Assembly (NCBI GenBank): GCA_965112735.1 | Contig: OZ218951.1 | Location: 1,364,001 to 1,428,000 of the forward strand | Reading direction: 5' to 3' | DNA from: Phaeosaccion multiseriatum | Taxonomy: Eukaryota; Ochrophyta, other classes | Length of the DNA: 64,000 nucleotides | Part shown: positions 12,497 through 27,134 of the stretch, piece by piece | Layout of the letters: the number at the start of each line of letters is the position of its first letter | How positions within the stretch are numbered: position 1 is the first letter of the stretch | Position numbers and translations under genes: made by a program | The notes under the pieces: model-generated | Told to the model about the DNA's origin: nothing | Database searches by the model: none | What the model saw: the letters and a program-made list of their open reading frames with translations, nothing else

Positions 12497-13951
12497 CTAC
12501 CTCCCTTTGGGCTTAACGAGGGCTGCGTCAAGGTGCTTGGCGTGGAATTGAGACACGTCGAAGAGCACCACCTCTCCATCATCGTCCACCACCACCGCCA
12601 TCAAACGCACAGGGGACACCGCGACAGCCTCGAGAGGCTCGCTTGCCCCTCCACCACCACCACCACCACCACCACCAGTTGGTGATACAGCAGCAGCACC
12701 AGCAGCACCAGCAGCAGGAGTACCACCACCATCAGCAGCAGCAGGGGCAGCAGCAGCAGCAGCATCAGCAGCAGCATCAGCAGGGGGTGTAGCCACCTCC
12801 GAAGCCTTCGCTGTCTCGGTTGTGGGTGGCTGTGAAGCTGCAACGGAGAACTCTGACGACCGCGAAGCTGGCGATGGAAACCCAACTCTTACTTGTCCTC
12901 CTTCACCGTTCGTAGACGTGGTCGTGCTTGTTGTTGTTTCCTCCTCCTTCGCGTCCCCTCCGTCGCCGCCGCCACCGACTCCCTTCTCCTCCCCCTCCAT
13001 CCCCATAGCCTCCATATCCTCTTTCTCCTCCCTCTCCCTCTCCCTCTTCTCCTTCTCCTCCCTCTCCTTCTTCTCCTGCTTCTTCTTCCTCTTCAGCTGT
13101 TTCTCCTCCTCCTCCTCCCTCGCCCTTGTCCTTGCGCTGATGGCCAGCAGTCTCCTCTCCTCCACCACCTCGGCTGACAACTTCAGCGCAAAGCCCTCCC
13201 TTGACACCGGAAGGAAGGTATTGCCGGGCCCGTGTGACATGGACAGCACAATGGCGTAGAAGTCGGGCGGTCCCGGGTTACTCTTCTTAAATCTCGAGTT
13301 TGGCTCCCAAACGTCGAAGATCACCTTCACAAGCAAAGTACAATTGCAGTTCAAGTGAGGTCAAATGAGCTGAACCTTCGTTGAGGTCTGATACACTGAA
13401 AACTCACACACTATCAGCCGGTCAATGGTTGATTGATGGCCAAGTAAAGGGTCGAATCGACACAACGATATCGAAGGCTTTTCGTGGATAGATGGATCAA
13501 ACTCCAACTCCATCTCACCTTGGAAGGGGTGCCTCTGCCATGGAGTGCCATCAGGTCCACGCCCCTGGGTCGCTTCGGGTCCTGCTCGCTAGGCTGAACG
13601 ATGCAAGTGATGAAAATGAAGACACAAAGTCATGAAGGAGGAAGGGGGGGGGGGCGGCGGAAGGAAGAGGGTAAGGGAGGGAGGGAGGGAGGGAGAAGGC
13701 AAGGAAGGAAGCGTGTGCAAAGACAGATATATATATATATATATATATGGGTCAGAGAGGGTAAGAAAGGTGGGTGGGATGGCACTGAATGGGGGATCCT
13801 GGAGAGGAGGAAGAGAGGCTGGGGTGGGCTCAGACCAGGCTACAGAGATTGCTTCGAAAGAGAACGCATGCAACCCACGCCACACAGAGAATTAAGAGAA
13901 AAGAGAAAATTTGGTTATCAGCCTGTCAGCCTGTCTGCCTGTCTGTCTGCC

Positions 13952-13983
<32 letters not shown>

Positions 13984-15926
13984 GGTCTGTCTGTCGGTCT
14001 GCCTGTCAGTCAGTCAGTCAGTCAGTCTGTCTGTCAGTCAGTCTACTAGTCAGTCAGTCAGTCAGTCAGTCAGTCAGTCAGTCAGTCAGTCAGTCATCTT
14101 TCTTTCTTTTTTTAGTATCTGCCTGTCTCTGCATCACCTTGAAATGCACGTCTGGATGCCGCCTCACCACGTAGTCCCTGAGGGAGGACGACAAGGGGCA
14201 CACATGAGCGCGCACACACACACGCACGTACGCACAGATAGTATGGAGGGTTAGGTACAGGAGCAGTAGCAGCAGTTGGTGATACAGCAGTTGGTCATAC
14301 AGGAAGTGGTGGCAATGCAGGAGCTCAGCACAAAGGAGAATGAACTTCCCTTTGAGAAGAAAGAAAGAAGAATCAACACCTTTCCTCCCCTCTCTCCCTC
14401 CTCTCTTCCCTCCCTCCCTTTCTCCCCCCCTCCCTCCTTTTCTCCCTCCCTCCCTCCCTTTCTCCCTCCCTCCCTCCCTCCCTCCTCTTCCTCCCTCCCT
14501 CTCTCCCTCCCTCCTCTTCCTCTCTTACCTCTTTTTGAGCTGTGCGTATGCCCTGTACACCTCCCACGGAACGTCGCCTCCGGTCATAGCATGTTGGTAC
14601 ACCTGTCCCAGGGTTGGCGCAACTCCTTCGGCCTCAGCCCCTGTCCCCCCCCCCCCACCTCGAGCTCCTGCTCCTCCTCTACTCTTTCCCTCCGACGCCT
14701 TGCCCTCTACCGCTGCTGCTTCTGTATCACCAACTGCTGTTACTGCTGATGCAGCAGCAGCTGCTTCTCCCTGCACGCTCTCCATGCCCTCGGCCTCCGC
14801 CCCCCCCCCCCCCTTGCTCCTGCTGCTGTTGCTCCTCCTTCTCCTCCTTCTCCTCCTCCTTCTCCTCATTCTCTTGTTCTCCTCCTTCACCCCTCTGCTC
14901 ACACCCCCACTCCTTGACATAGGCCTGAGCCTTCTCCGCCAGGAAGATGCCCTCCTCGGGGTTGAGATAGACGGTGCCTGCCACGCTGCTCCCGCAGTAC
15001 TTCTATAGAGGGGGGGAGGCAACATGCACAGGGTGTGTATGTGCAGGGGGGGAGGGGTGGAAGCGGAGAAAATGAGAGGTGAAACGGCAAACAAATCACT
15101 AACAATGGGCGGGGGTGGGGGGGGGGGACCCCAAGCACGTGCACGTCTCACTTATGTACATACCCGTATGGGTACTCAATGCACACACGTACATATCCCC
15201 TTACTCACTTACCACCACGTGACCTCTGCTGATCATAAGCTGGAAGAGCTTCGTCTCGGGCTGCCACTTGACCGTGGAAAGGGTCGTTTTATTCTGAAGC
15301 TGCCTGCCTCCTCCTCGACACCGGGATCCTCCAGCCACCGCACACGTGCTAGCACCACCACCCCCACTTCGCTTGGCAGAGGCAGCAGCCAATGTGTGAA
15401 TAGAGCAGGGGCCACATCCTCCACCTTCAGTACTACCACCAACACCATTGGCTGCCATCCCACCACCACCAGCGGTTGCCATCCCTCCACCACCGTCATG
15501 CGTGTGGTCGATGAATGCCCCTTGCCCCACCTTGCCTATGCAAAAAGCCGCCATTTCCCGTGGACTCTTTCCCTCTAACTCGGCGCAGAGCTCCTCCTGC
15601 TCGGGCACGTCCACCACGGCACCAAAGGTTTCCGCTTCGAGGTCCATGTCCACCCAATCGGCGGCATCTTCCGGCTCAGCTCGGGCGTTGGCTGCCTTGG
15701 TAGTCGAGGCTCTACTGCCCCTGGTGATGATGATGGTGGTGGTGGTGGTACTGCTGCTGGTAGTACTGCAACTGGTTCCGTTGCTGTCCCCCCCCCTCTT
15801 CACCTCTTCGTGGAGGGAGCCATCTCCCTCTCTCTCTCCCTCTCCACCGCTGCTCATGATATGGGAATCGACGGCCGGACTATTGGCCACTACTTGAGAC
15901 GATGCATCACCAGTACCGGTAGTAAC

Positions 15927-15960
<34 letters not shown>

Positions 15961-16397
15961 GCGGCGGCGGCGGCAGCGGAAGCCGTAGCCGCCGCTTTGG
16001 CAGCTTGCTTCCGCTCGCCGCGCATATCCCTGTTTGTGGAGGGGCGGGGTTTGCACCAGAGTGGGATTGTGCTATGCCAAGTCAGCATTAGGCCAGAGAA
16101 AGTGCAACCCTCCCGCCTATCCATCTGGAGTCGTACGCGCCCGAGGAGCACTTGCCTTTTGGCGACCTTTGTCGGCTTCTCCTCCTCTAATACCACCGCC
16201 GATGTTGCTGCCGCTTCAGCTCCCGTATCGCGACCCCTGTCGGTGGAGAAGGGCGGGTTTGCAGGTGAGGTCTTAGATGGCTTATCCCCATGTTTGTGGG
16301 TGATGAGTTACTCTCCTCTCCAGCTTCTGGCTCACCTCTTATAGTTTCGCTTCTTGCGGGGCTCCCTTCTCCTATACTGGACCTGCAGCTGCATCAT
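12497..16397 (-). CDS. TSEN54: tRNA-splicing endonuclease subunit SEN54 (TSEN54-like)
   Basis: A structural subunit of the nuclear tRNA-intron endonuclease. Probable exons: 16397-16336 (ATG ATG start), 16236-15213, 15002-14528, 14177-14138, 13594-13519 and 13324-12497. The N-terminal domain has KTTLSTVKW then VYLNPEEGIFLAEKAQAYV (about 14970), matching the PEEALFLLE segment of the family. TLGQVYQHAM, WEVYRAYAQLKKR and, across the intron, DYVVRRHPDVHFK follow. The C-terminal domain begins IFDVWEPNSRFKKSNPGPPDFYAIV (about 13320), the family hallmark, and the protein ends LFDVSQFHAKHLDAALVKPKGR. Several acidic, Ala- and Gly-rich inserts encoded by microsatellites interrupt it. The first exon is inferred from a good donor/acceptor pair in frame; otherwise an internal ATG near 16123 would serve. 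Two exonic and two intronic copies of the dispersed word lie inside. Confidence 0.86.
13905..14095. repeat. (TGTC)n and (AGTC)n tetranucleotide array in a SEN54 intron
   Basis: The intron between SEN54 exons 4 and 5 region carries CTGT/CTGCCTGT repeats that change to (CAGT)n at about 14005-14092. A (TA)n run occurs at 13730-13748 nearby. Confidence 0.92.
14273..14302 (+). repeat. Tandem pair of the dispersed 15-bp word
   Basis: CAGTTGGTGATACAG (14273-14287) is followed without gap by CAGTTGGTCATACAG (14288-14302), in a SEN54 intron, just after a short CAG run. Confidence 0.95.
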
Positions 16398-16580
16398 CTT
16401 TACTACGACAGCGCGGGCAATAAGGGAGGTAGAGGAGGGGAAGAGGAGGGGAGAGGAGGATCAGGATGAGGAGGGGAGCCGGAATCAGGAATTGATTGAG
16501 CGGGTTTCCCCACCGGGTTTTTTTTTTTTTTTTTTTTCTTCTTTTTCATTCTACACGTACTCATCGGCAGCTGCGGCACT
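16398..16580. promoter_or_regulatory. Short bidirectional promoter between SEN54 and the WDR5-like gene
   Basis: Only about 180 bases separate the two divergent ATGs. The gap contains a T-tract of about 20 bases at 16518-16537, preceded by a purine-rich GAGG stretch. The shared-promoter role is inferred from layout alone. Confidence 0.4.
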
Positions 16581-20481
<3,901 letters not shown>

Positions 20482-21183
20482 CAGGGGGGGTGTTGCTGCA
20501 CCCGATTGTTGTTGATTTTGATATTTGTTTGGTTGATTTCATCTGTTGTGTTGTTGTGTAGATTTTTTTGTAGTTTCCCCTTTTGTCCCCGTATAAATTC
20601 TCCCTCCTCCCCCCCCTTTCAATTTCTTGGATGATTTATTGTTAAATCAATAATCACCCTTGTCCCCCACACGATAGTAAAAGGGGATTGATTCTGCTCA
20701 AGGGGGTCTAATATTCCTATTAAGAACGGCCCTTGGACCCCCTTGTGGTGGTTCCCAGGAGAAAGGGAGAAGAGGGAAAAGGAAGAAGAAAATGAAAAGG
20801 AAAAGAAAAGAAAAAGAAAAGAGAAAAGGCCGTTCACAAATGGGTCGATCCAATGCAGTTGTAATCCGGGTGTAACGTCCCCCTGCGGCCGTGCGCACCA
20901 GCGGATGTAGTAGCAGGAAAGGTCCTCCTCCTACTCAAAGGTACACCAAAGAAGAGGACGCAGTCCTTCCCAGTGGAAAAAAGGAGAACCCACTTTTAAG
21001 CGTGTGTTGGGGGGGGTGGGGAAGGCAGAAGCGGCTAAGCCGCGTTCAGGGGCCCCTTCCTCCACCTATAGCGCTGCTGCTGCTGCTGCTGGAAAGCTCG
21101 GAGCGAAAGCAGTTGGGGGGCGGTGGAGGGTGTGAAGGAGTCCACCCAGCAGCAGCGGTAGTTAGTATAGTGTTGAGACCACC
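20482..21183. other. Spacer with two small inverted repeats
   Basis: This gap holds the WDR5-like 3' UTR and the promoter of the dynein-docking gene. Two perfect small hairpins are visible: TTATTG/CAATAA around 20636-20653 and CAAGGGGGTC/GACCCCCTTG at 20699-20746 (loop about 27 bases). A purine-rich AAGAAAAG stretch lies at 20760-20828. No gene is convincing. Confidence 0.5.
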
Positions 21184-22111
21184 ATGACATCCACCATGCG
21201 GTCGGCTCATGACCCGGGGGATGAGCAGCGCGCGGCGGACCTGGCGCAGCTGCAGAGGGAGTACAGAAATATGGAGCTGAATAGGAGGGCGTATGCAGAA
21301 GAGAGTCACTCGCTGATGAGGAAACAACAGGTAGGTGGTGGGGAAAGAGAGGATGAAAAGAGGGGGAAAGGGGAAAGGGATCACGGTGTGTGTGGTAGTA
21401 CAGCAAGGGGTGGTGGCTGTCGGAAAGCCCTCGTGCGTGTCTGTAGAGCCGAGAGGTAGCAACGGTGATACATTGTCGCTATGAGATCGAGAAAAGGCGG
21501 GTCTGTGATCGCTTTGCCTTGATCTTGCAAGAAGTGTGTCAAGCCAGACCACATGGTGAACGGTAGCAGCCGAAGCAGCAACAGCAGCAGTACAGTACGC
21601 TCCTGTCTCTTCGAAGGAGGAGGGGAGTATTGAGAGGGTAGCACAGACAGCCATGTGCCGAGGAGGGAGGAGCGACGATTGTTAAGGGTCATAGAAGGTC
21701 GTGTGACTGCTAGTTGGCAGGCCTCAAGGCCCTGTGATGCTGTGGCAATTCCTGGCATCGCTCATCCACGGAAGCCGATGTATCTGTCCGCTTGGTCCAT
21801 CACCCCCCCCCCCCACACCCCCCTCCTCCCTCATACACCTGTCTGTCCACTTCTGCGGCCGGTTGCGCTCGACAACATTGTTTTGCTATCAACACCCGAC
21901 AACAATAACAACAACAACAACAAAACAAACAAACGACAGATTACGCTCGAGAAGGCCAGAAAAGAGAACGATGTGCTCAAAGCGGAGCTTGCGATGGAGT
22001 TCAGGCAGTTCCGCAAGCCCGCTGATGCGGGAGTTTCAGAGAAGATTCACAAGCTTCAGGAGCAGGGGGATCACTTTGCGAGGCTTGTGGAGCAGGAGCG
22101 GAGTGCAATAC

Positions 22112-22185
<74 letters not shown>

Positions 22186-22304
22186 TTGTGGTGTGTGTGT
22201 GCGTGTGTGTGGCGTGTGTGTGTGGTTGTGGTGTGTGTGTGCGTGTGTGTGGCGTGGGTGTGTGTATGTGTGTGTGTGTGCGTGTGTGTGGCGTGGGTGT
22301 GTGG

Positions 22305-22365
<61 letters not shown>

Positions 22366-23456
22366 TGTGTGTGCGTGTGTGTGGCGTGGGTGTGTGGTTG
22401 TGGTGTGTGTGTGCGTGTGTGTATGTGTGTGTGTGTCCGTATCTCCATCTCTGTGTGTTTATGTGTGTGTGCCCTGCCTGTCTGCCTGCCTCCCTCCCTG
22501 CCTCCCTCTCTCTCACCCAGCTCAACTGATACCCTGTACCCTCTAACATGTACCACCACCTGCTGCACTTTTCTTCTTACCTAAGGTGATGGAGGAGCAA
22601 ATGTTAATGATGCGGAACAAGACGCTGCATCAGAGGAAGATGATGGGGGGCGTCAATGCGGCCAAAGAGAACGAGATTATGATACAGAAGCAGGTATGCC
22701 CACCCGTTAGTCCGAACAGGGAAGGAGGGAGGAAGGGAGAGATGGAGGAAGGAAGGAAATGAAGAAAGGAGGAAGGAAGGAAGGAAGGAAGGAAGGAAGG
22801 AAAATAGGAAGGAAGGAAGGAAGGAAAACCTCCCCCTTCCCCTCCTCCTTCCCCTTCGCCGTCGCCTTCGCCTCTGTCTGTGCTCTCGAATCGGTCTTGC
22901 CTCTCCTCCCCAACAAACAAAAACAAAACGAACCAAAACAACGACAATTCCACACCAAAACAACATCCATTTACTGCTAAAAAACAGGTGCGTATTCTGG
23001 AGAATCGTCTCGACAAGGCGCTCACCAAGTTCAACGAGGCCCTGTCCCACAACAAGACGCTTCGTGCCTCCATTGACGACCTTCGGAGGGAGAAGGTGGT
23101 GTTTGAGAATGTGCATCGAAAGCTTGAGAAGGAATTCATGGAGAAGAAGAAGTCAATGGCCAACATTATTGAGTTGAGCAACCTCAGCTATGAGCAGAGA
23201 GATAACTTTCAGGTGAGGGAGAGAAGGGACGGAGTGGAGGGAGTGGAGGGGAGGGAAGGGGAGGGGGGGGGAGGAAACGAGTGAGGGGAGCGAGGGTAGG
23301 GGGGAGGGGGAGAACGCAAAGAAACCTCATTCTTGTCCCCTCGAACTGAAACTTGAAGCATGAAACTTCTACTTCAGAAGAACAGGAAACCGAAAATGCT
23401 CTGCCTCGGCTCCCATCCCTTTGTTGCGTGCCGGTTTATCGCCCGTCTTCTCAATC

Positions 23457-23492
<36 letters not shown>

Positions 23493-23501
23493 TACCCACA
23501 C

Positions 23502-23577
<76 letters not shown>

Positions 23578-26500
23578 ACAGATGGAGATCGCTGCAATCG
23601 AGCAGGCCAATCGGCGTGAGCAGGACGACTTCGATGCCCAGATGCTCGAACTGTCCAGGTACGTAAGCTTACGTAGGTCTTTTCCTCTCACCTCAGTTCA
23701 GCTCATGACATAATACCAATCCCATAACAAAGAACATGCAAATGTTACGTATGTACTTAACTCTTTCAACTCAAAGCTCGAACCCAAACTCCCACCTACA
23801 CTCCAACTCTACCAGGGTGATGGAGGACGACCTCAACCCCAGCAGCAGCAGCCAGCACAACAACACCAACACTGGTGTGGCCCTGAGCAATGGGGCTGGA
23901 AACAGGGGAGGGGCGGCTGGTGATAAGACAAGTGGAGGTGGTGGTGGTGGTGGTGGTGGGGGAGGAGCGAGGGGTATGAGTGCCACGCAGCAGCGCACGC
24001 TCGCGTTGGGCAGCACCACTTGCGAGGAGAAACAGCTCAAGCACAAGCTTAACAAGGGGGCGTGGGGACTCGCCAAGGACAAGATGGAGCTCCAGGTGGG
24101 TGCGTGCGTGCGTACGTGTGTGTGCGTGCGTGTGTGTGCGTGCGTGTGTGTGTGCGTGCGTGCGTGCGGTGCATGTGTGTTTGGGGGGAGGGGGCCACTG
24201 TACGTGGGTGCAACCTTTCTCCTGATGAGCCTTGTTTTTGTCTTGTAAGCTTACTTAATGGCCCTTCTCCTCTTCCTCCTCCTCCTCCTTACTGAACCTC
24301 CCCCCTAAAGGTGTCCATCGAGCGTATTCAGAACTTCGAGGAGGCCTTCTCTCGCATCAAGTCCGCCACAGGCAAGCCTTCGGACAGTCAGCCAGCCAAC
24401 TAGCCAGTCAGTCAGTCAGTCAGTCAGTCATACAGTCAGTCAGTCAGTCAGTCAGTCAGTCAGTCGGCCTTTTAGCCTTGTTGAAAGGCCCACTCTGCCC
24501 TGACGGGCTTGCTTACCAGTGAATTACCTGACTCTGATGGCGGCAGCGTGTGTGGGGGATAAGACCACACCAAATCATTGATGTACTGACTTACGAAGAC
24601 ATGCGCACACTAACACACACACACACACACACACACACAACGCGCACCCCCCCCCCTCCCCCCTACACACACAGGGATTGACGACATCGAGCGGCTCGTG
24701 CGCACGTTCATCAAGAACGAAGATCACAACTTCTCACTCTTCAACTATGTCAATGAACAGCAGAACGAAATTGAGAAGCTGGAGGAACTGCTGCAGGTAC
24801 GTGTACATACATGTGTGTGTGTGAGTGTGTGTGTATGTGGGTGGGTGGGTGTGCGTGTATGTAGTCTTGGAGCCAATAAATATCTCAGCTGCCGCTGTGA
24901 GTCATTGTGTGTGTGTGTTTATGTGCATAGCTTTCTATCTACCCGCCTCCCATATGCCTCTGCTGTCTGGTGCCATCCTCGTATGACCACACGCTGCAGG
25001 AGCTGCGCCAAGAGGAGTCCAAGTACGCAAACGAGAGCGGCGAAGACGTACATCAACACAAGCAGGTGCGTGCGTGCGTGTGTGCGTGTGTGGGTGGGTG
25101 GGTGCGTGGGTGGGTGCGTGCGTGCGTGGGTGCGGAAAGAGAGGCCCGAGAAGGGAAGACAAAGAGGGATCCATCCCACACCCACACCTACCCCCATCCG
25201 CTGCCGACCCCCACCCTTCCATCCACTGCCATCCCAATGACGTACCCCCCTCCTTCCATCCACTGCCATCCGCACCGCCCTCCCATAAACTGCCATCCCT
25301 CAGGCCCTGAGCGAGCTGGAGGCCAAGCTGCACAGCACGGAGGTGGCGTGTGAGAAGTACGAGGGGCGTAGCTCAGACGCCGCAGTGACCATGGAGGGAC
25401 TGAAGGACGGAGTGTTGCTCTTCCTCAAGATGTTGTCCTTGTCGGTCGACCATGAGGTGCGTTACGGGAGGGAGGGACTGTAACGGAGTCAGTGAGTGAG
25501 TGAGTGAGTGAGTGGCAAGACAGTGAGTGTGTGTCAGGATAGTGAGCGTCAGGACAGCGACGGAGTGACGCACCGTGCTCTGTGGGCGGTGCTCTCTCTC
25601 TCCCTCTTTTTTTCTTTCTGTCTTTGTCTCTCCCTCCCTCTCTCTCTCCGTCCTTCTCGCTTCCTCTCTCCCTCCCTCCCTCCCTCCCTCCCTCCCTCTC
25701 TCCCTCCCTCCCACCCTCCCTCCCTCCCTCCCTCCCTCCCTCCCTCCCTCCCTCCCTCCCTCCCTCCCTCCCTCCCTCCCTCCCTCCCTCCCTCCCTCCC
25801 TCCCTCCCTCCCTCCCTCCCTCCCTCCCTCCCTCCCTCTATCTCTTTCCGCCCCCCCCCCCCCCTCTCTGTCCATCTCTCTGTGCGTATGTCTGTGTGTG
25901 TGTGTGTGTGTGCGCGTATGGTCGTGTTTGCTGGGCTTGTGGCCCCTGCTGTGCTCTTGTGTGCTCCAGCCCCTTACGCTGGCCCTGCGCCTCTCCTCTC
26001 TCTCGCCTCGTGCCAACTGTGACCACAGGTAACGGAGTCCAACATGCTCGCCTATCTGGGCACCATCGAGGAGCGCTGCAACAACCTTCTGTCCCAATAC
26101 GCGGCGGTCAAAGACGCAAGAGATCGCCTCCAGGCAGCAGGAGGAGGAGCAGGAGCAGCAGCAGGCGGAGCGCCAGGAACTAAGATGCTTACCGCGGGGG
26201 GCGAGGGAGCAGGCGAGGGAGGGGAGCAGCTGCCTGATACCGCAAACCTCATGCTGCTTGGGGGTGCTCCGACCAACGGTGCGGCGAGCTCGAGTATATT
26301 GGGTATCGGGCCCAAGACTCCAATGGGGCAGGAGCTCAAGCACGTCAAGCCGCCCAAGTTGGAGGATTATAGTTCAGGTGAGTGGAGAGGGGGGGGGGGG
26401 GGGTTTATACGGCTGAGACCCCATACGCACACACGCACACACGCACACACGCACGCACACACACACGCACGCACTCGCATACGCCTCTAAACGCCCTCCC

Positions 26501-26683
26501 TGCCTCCCTCCCTCTCTGTCTATCTTCACAGATGACGACAGCGCGAGTGATGACGAAGCACCAAGGCCTCTGACCCGAGGGGAGCTCAAGGCCCGCACCC
26601 TGAACAAACTCCAACGGAAAACAGCGGCGGCCTCCACGCAGATTGGGGGGGGGAGGTCCCCCAAGAAGCTCAACGGAGCGTGA
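21184..26683 (+). CDS. Outer dynein arm docking complex coiled-coil protein (CCDC63/CCDC114/ODA1 family)
   Basis: This family anchors outer dynein arms to ciliary doublet microtubules. Twelve exons: 21184-21330, 21940-22113, 22586-22693, 22988-23212, 23582-23658, 23816-24095, 24311-24371, 24675-24796, 25000-25065, 25304-25456, 26029-26377 and 26532-26683 (TGA). Nearly the whole protein is predicted coiled coil. Recognisable segments are RILENRLDKALTKFNEAL with LRASIDDLRREKVVFENVH (exon 4), FSLFNYVNEQQNEIEKLEEL (exon 8) and SNMLAYLGTIEERCNNLL (exon 11), which match the ODA1/CCDC114 layout. Exon 6 has a Ser/Asn/Gly low-complexity insert not expected in the family. The C-terminus is acidic then basic (ASDDEAPRPLTRGELKARTLNKL). 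The intron after exon 7 has a GC donor (CAG|GCAAGC). Which paralogue of the family it is cannot be settled from sequence alone. Confidence 0.87.
22112..22440. repeat. (GT)n array starting at the 5' splice site of a docking-complex intron
   Basis: The exon ends ...ATACAG at 22113 and the intron opens directly with an uninterrupted (GT)n run of about 35 units, then further GT-rich blocks to 22437. The splice donor is therefore the first GT of a microsatellite. Confidence 0.95.
23458..23581. repeat. (CA)n array ending at a 3' splice site
   Basis: Two CA-repeat blocks (23458-23490 and 23499-23574) run up to CCCACAG and the exon at 23582. Confidence 0.95.
24400..24470. repeat. (CAGT)n tetranucleotide array
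   Basis: CAGT repeats lie in the GC-AG intron after exon 7 of the docking-complex gene. Confidence 0.9.
25670..25838. repeat. (CCCT)n array in a docking-complex intron
   Basis: An almost pure CCCT repeat of about 160 bases occupies the intron between exons 10 and 11, followed by a C-tract at 25850-25863. Confidence 0.95.
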
Positions 26684-27134
26684 GAAGGAAGAACAAGCAG
26701 AAACAAGTGGAAGTATTGTAGAAGAAGCACGGAAGGACAACCAGAAGAAGCATAAGCACAGGGAATATAGGAAACAAGGAAGGACAAGGCGGCCTGCTAC
26801 TGTCTGTGCCTTCCTTGTCTTGCTGGGAGGTTGGCAAGTTGGTCATTCGGTTCAGTCGGGTTGGTTGTCGACAATCCCTCTCTCTCTCTGTCTGGTGTGG
26901 TGTACTGTGTGCAAGTAGGTAGCCAGGGCTCGACGAAAGATACATGGTACTCATCGACCTCTTGATTGACACTCAATTTTGGCCTCTGCCTTGTCCTATT
27001 GGTCAACGTGACATGAAGTACTTCAGAGTGCACATGTATCTGTCATCCATCCACTGCCATCCGTCCCAATCCTGATCCCAAAGTCCACACACACACACAC
27101 ACACAGTCACAGATGGCTGCTGCATACAGGGGTA
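26684..27134. other. Convergent 3' spacer between the docking-complex gene and the lipase gene
   Basis: Both flanking genes end here. The spacer has no convincing gene. It contains one copy of the CCATCCACTGCCATCC word (27047-27062) and a (CA)n run at 27087-27104. Terminator or polyadenylation signals could not be assigned. Confidence 0.45.

Noticed and set aside
23921-23940. GGCTGGTGATAAGACAAG resembles the dispersed word
   Set aside because: It needs an insertion and several mismatches; not counted.
25365-25385. GGGGCGTAGCTCAGACGCC looks like a tRNA 5' half
   Set aside because: It is in frame inside a docking-complex exon (EGRSSDAAVT), with no T-arm or matching acceptor stem.
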